64,000 nt of DNA from assembly GCA_023974075.1 (NCBI GenBank), contig JAMFTG010000058.1, forward strand, positions 447,405-511,404, written 5' to 3'. Under the pieces are notes generated by a model, which was given only the letters and a program-made list of their open reading frames with translations, was not told where the DNA came from and did no database searches. The translations under genes and the position numbers were made by a program. Shown here piece after piece: positions 60,402-64,000 of this stretch; the stretch's first letter is position 1, and every line of letters begins with the position of its first letter. This DNA is from Chaenocephalus aceratus (taxonomy: Eukaryota; Chordata; Actinopteri; Perciformes; Channichthyidae).

Positions 60402-61960
60402 CCCAAATGCCACTGACACCCTGGTATCAACCACAACAATGAGGAAGCTCAGAGGGCCAGACCACCAGGTGATGCATCTTCAGCCCAAGGGTATTTTGAA
60501 ATCCAGCTACATTGAGCCATATCTGTCACCACAGGAGGGAGAGGTTTAATGTTTAATGTAAAACTAAAATCGAGAGTAGCATTTGCACATAAAGCATAAA
60601 GCATCCACAGAATAGAACATTTAGCAGACTATCTTTCTAATTATGAGAAGGAAAGAGATTACGAGTGATGTTGTTCCCCTACACAGAAAACTATGGTGTC
60701 CACACAGCTAGTGAGGTCAAGACGACGGGTTTCCACCCAAAAATATGAAGACGGAAACCTAGTACTCGCCCAAGACGGAGGATCCTTACCTCCTGTTTAC
60801 ACCGACTGCAGTTCAAGGGGCGGCGATACACCTGACGTGGAGCTGTTGAGACCTGAAAACAGAAACTCGATTCTGCTGTGGTGAAGTCTGGCTACAAAGG
60901 GAGGTGTCCGATAGGGTCGCTTGTCTCAAACCAGTGAAGAAGTCAACAAGAACCCAGCAGAACTAGAGAGTGACTGTTAGCGGGAGAACAGATGACGGAG
61001 CGACAGAGACTGGCCCAACATTCCCCTGCCAGTACATAGATAGACCCCGTCAGAAGACCGGGCTGTGTTTAAAGGGGAACTTCATTTACTGTTAGTGGAA
61101 GTGTAGTTTTTTAGTAAAACAATTATGTGATTTATGGAGTCAGATTACATTTTTCTCATAAACACAATTTTATAATCGGTCTGAAGTATCTGTTTAAAGG
61201 CAATGAGCTGCAGATTAAATAACATAACACTGATTGAGAGCTTGGATGAAGAAGTTGTAGGGTTTTTGACAACAGTTTCAAGAATCAGTTTTTATTTATT
61301 TATTCTTGAGTGACTTTACTGATTTATAGTGTGGTGCGTAAGGCAATACCTCATTTAGAGTGAGGGGCACCAGCCCTTTATGCATGTCTCCCTCGGTGAG
61401 AATAGTTCGTATTTTCCCTCTAGTTTGGAGAAATATTATTTTATCATATGTTAGTTCAGCGGTATCAAACAATCCTCTAATCCTAGAGTTTATTGAGACG
61501 CATTAGCGACACCAGGGGTATTGTTTTTCGCAGCAAATAATGATGCATAATACCAGGACAAAAGCCATTCCTGAATAAGTATTTTTTGTACTAATGGCCA
61601 GATTTTGTATACCATCAGAAAGCCATACATCATGTGATATATTTTTGTACACCTTATGGGTACCATGGAGGATTTGTATTTATTTAATGCAACGTTATGG
61701 GTTTTACATGTCCTGTTCAGAATAGGGTAATCATTGCAATATTAATTGAGCATGTTATGCTCAAAGGAGGGAGTGTCAATGATTATACAGACATGTTTGA
61801 TTTCAGTGACGTTGTAGTTAATAAATAATAAACATGTAGTTAATAATAGGTCTCATAACGACAAAAGGTATGGCCGAAGCTTGGGCCTCCTCCAAGGAGG
61901 GGAGTGGTCCAGTTTTAGATATTAGACGAATAGAAGTGATGAATATGTCAGAACTCTGAG
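60402..61960 (+). other. Decayed retroelement interior, no supported ORF
   Basis: Contains no recognisable protease or RT; internal deletion is likely. AAAGGAGGGAGTGTCAATG at about 61763-61781 looks like a polypurine tract before an LTR start, but the downstream sequence does not resemble the 56725 LTR. Confidence 0.35.
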
Positions 61961-61965
61961 TAATA

Positions 61966-62080
61966 TTATCCAAGTTTTGTCTACGCAGGCTAGGAAAGCT
62001 ACAGAGATACCAGACGAGACTCCAGAAGAGACTCCTGTTCGGCCAGGTGATTGGGTGAGGGGGGAAAGGTGGACCAAAAC
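61966..62080 (+). pseudogene. Possible integrase C-terminal scrap
   Basis: A short frame with ARKATEIPDETPEETPVRPG then DWVR resembles the basic C-terminal part of a retroviral integrase. Only about 30 residues match the pattern, so this is tentative. Confidence 0.3.
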
Positions 62081-63589
62081 AATAAATAGAAATAAGATAC
62101 AGATAGAAACAGCTCAAAAGACGAATTGTCCTATATATTTTTATAGATTGTACACTAAAGTGAAAACCTATTTTTTGTTTTACATCTGAAAAAGAGTCCA
62201 ATTTTAGTATACGTTATTATAGTACTCATTATTTAAATTCTGTAAACTGACACACCAGAGAGAAAATAGAGATGATGTCAAGAACAAAGCAAAAGCAATG
62301 GTGGGGTCCCCTAGGGATGAGAGTCAGAATAGCATTGTTTGATTGAGCTCATTACACTGGGCACCTTCTGGTTGGATGGGGAGTACAATAAGTAAGACAT
62401 GGACTCCATTAGTCCACTCATAGAGAATGCCCACATCACTAACAGAACTCCAGCTGTGTTTCAGAGACTTTCACTTATCCCCAGAGCCAGAAGATCAGCT
62501 GAGCCACAGGAGGAGGAGTTAGGAATACTCGGTCCCAAAGGTGAGGCGGTGTTACAATCAAGATGATTCACCCCCATATATGCAGTTCTTGTATCAAATA
62601 CAATACAACTTTAGTTATAAAGCACTTTAAACCTCCAGCACCAACGTGCTGTACAGGCAAATAGATAAAACAAAAGCATACAAAAGAAGTACCACAGCTC
62701 AGCTCACACACCATACAACAAGTACAACAAAAAACTATGTAAATGCAAAAAAGCAACACTCTGAAAGATGTTGAAACGCCAAATGTTAAAACGCTAAGGA
62801 GAAGAGGTGGGTTTTAAGATGCGATTAAAAGCAGGCCGTGTGGAGGCCTGTCTGATGAGATGGGTTTAAGTGATCGGATATGTACGTGATGGGGATTTAC
62901 AGATTAGGGGAATCTCCAAATACACTTGATCCATGTTTTAGTCTGTTCCAGAACACCCCGTTAAGTTTTATGGACAACCGACCGGTGACCTGAGCACATT
63001 ATTGAAAATGATTACAGTAGAAACAGGCTACTAGCCCACAAGCACAGCTTTGTACGTACAAACTCTATGAACACAATTCCCCAGCAGATTGTGGCGACAT
63101 TGCAGATATGTTCAGTCACAAAAGTTTACTAATGTTCTAAATAACATGAGATTTAAAGTGATGGAGAAAATATGGGGACGTTCTTTTATAGTTGTGAAAT
63201 ATGTGGTGCTTGAAACATGTAAGGTATTCCGTTTATGGAAGAAGATTGGTTTTTCCTGAAAGAGTTATTTGGAGTAGCCATGTTACAGTGGGTGAAAGCA
63301 ATGTTTAGGGATATGGCACAACCATTAGTAGACATTAATTGGGTTTAGATGGCATTTAACATCTAATACAGATAGTAAGATTGGGAAAATAGAGTGGAAA
63401 GGGTTGGATTTATTTTACCTCAATGTGTTATGAATGAATTAACTATAGTGATGCGTCCGAGATCTCTCTCTCTCTGACCTGTCAGACTGCTACGACCCCA
63501 TCTTCAGAACAAATGACCTCACCACAGGAGACTCCTCCTCTCTCCTCCTCCGAACAGACAGAGAACCAGAGCTGAGACAACAATGATGA
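62081..63589. other. Intergenic with a LINE 3'-end trace
   Basis: 62600-62830 has TTTAGTTATAAAGCACTTTA and GAGGTGGGTTTTAAGATGCG, phrases found in 3' parts of fish LINEs (minus orientation). The remainder, including the CT run near 63462-63476, shows no gene. Confidence 0.4.
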
Positions 63590-63597
63590 CACGGCAT

Positions 63598-64000
63598 CCA
63601 TAACCATCTCCACCTGAGGCATCCAGAACCATCTCCACCTGAGGGCATCCAGAACCATCTCCACCTGAGGCATCTAGAACCATCTCCACCTGAGGCATCC
63701 AGAACAATCTCCACCTGAGGCATCCAGAACCATCTCCACCTGAAGCATCTAGAACCATCTCCACCTGAGGGAGGCCAGAACCATCTCCACCTCAGGCATC
63801 CAGAACCATCTCCACCTGAGGCATCCAGAACCATCTCCACCTGAGGCATCCATAACCACCTCCACCTGAGAAATCCATACCATCTCCACCTGAGGCATCC
63901 AGAACCATCTCCACCTGAGGACCAATCCAGAAACCACCTCCAACCTGAGGCATCCAGAACCAACCTTCCACCTGAGGCATCCAGAACCATCTCCACCTGA
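63598..64000. repeat. 25-bp minisatellite running off the right edge
   Basis: About 16 copies of a 25-26 nt unit containing CATCTCCACCTGAGG, with substitutions and single-base insertions. Minus frames read as a DASGGDGSGCLRWRW repeat; variable unit length and lack of other coding signs argue against a gene. Confidence 0.92.

Noticed and set aside
63490..63996. 168-residue Trp/Gly/Asp-rich repeat protein
   Set aside because: Generated by the 25-bp minisatellite; unit lengths of 25 and 26 nt do not preserve a frame.

Overview
This 64-kb window is vertebrate nuclear DNA, almost certainly from a teleost fish. The evidence is the repeat repertoire: a Tf1/sushi-type chromovirus, L2, Rex1-like and I/Nimb-like LINEs, Bel/Pao, hAT, Harbinger-like and TTAA-target DNA transposons, the L2 3' tail common in fish, and spliced C2H2 zinc-finger exons. 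I see no rRNA or tRNA gene, no CRISPR array and no prokaryotic gene. Host coding sequence is limited to two paralogous C2H2 zinc-finger terminal exons (27.4-28.0 kb and 49.3-50.2 kb) and two short finger remnants. Nearly everything else is transposable element, satellite or duplicated repeat. The species cannot be named from the sequence.

Layout. 0-13.8 kb: one arm (A) of an inverted duplication, carrying a minus-strand I/Nimb-like LINE whose reverse transcriptase is split by a complete, near-pristine Ty3/Gypsy chromovirus (3668-9176; 431-bp LTRs with one mismatch, 5-bp target duplication), then a TIR element (12599-13618). 14-16.5 kb: Bel/Pao remnant with an L2 fragment nested in its LTR. 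16.5-18.9 kb: copy B of a composite unit (LINE tail, about 2 kb of flank, 20-bp minisatellite). 19-22.5 kb: hAT debris and a foldback element with 49-bp TIRs. 22.5-29.8 kb: first copy of a direct duplication (decayed LINE, a CAGAGGTGGG-TIR element, zinc-finger exon ZNF1, finger remnant, LINE endonuclease remnant). 29.8-33.2 kb: hAT, LINE and Harbinger-like fragments. 33.3-37.5 kb: arm C, opposite in orientation to arm A. 37.5-40.9 kb: nearly full-length L2-like LINE with an NPGP (2A-like) motif. 40.9-43.6 kb: composite unit D. 43.6-55.2 kb: second copy of the direct duplication (ZNF2), with later insertions. 55.2-62.2 kb: hairpin, MITE debris and a decayed endogenous-retrovirus-like element with a tRNA-Trp primer site. 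62.5-64 kb: LINE tail and a 25-bp minisatellite running off the edge.

The window records a zinc-finger cluster that grew by segmental duplication (direct and inverted) and was repeatedly hit by transposons. Several insertions are present in one duplicate and absent from the other, so empty sites are visible and events can be ordered. I found no convincing new multi-gene system. The items best worth following are the apparently intact self-primed chromovirus, the two diverging zinc-finger exons with mismatched splice phase, and the four-copy composite unit with a minisatellite open in all three frames of one strand. All calls come from reading the sequence by eye; no alignment or database search was run.
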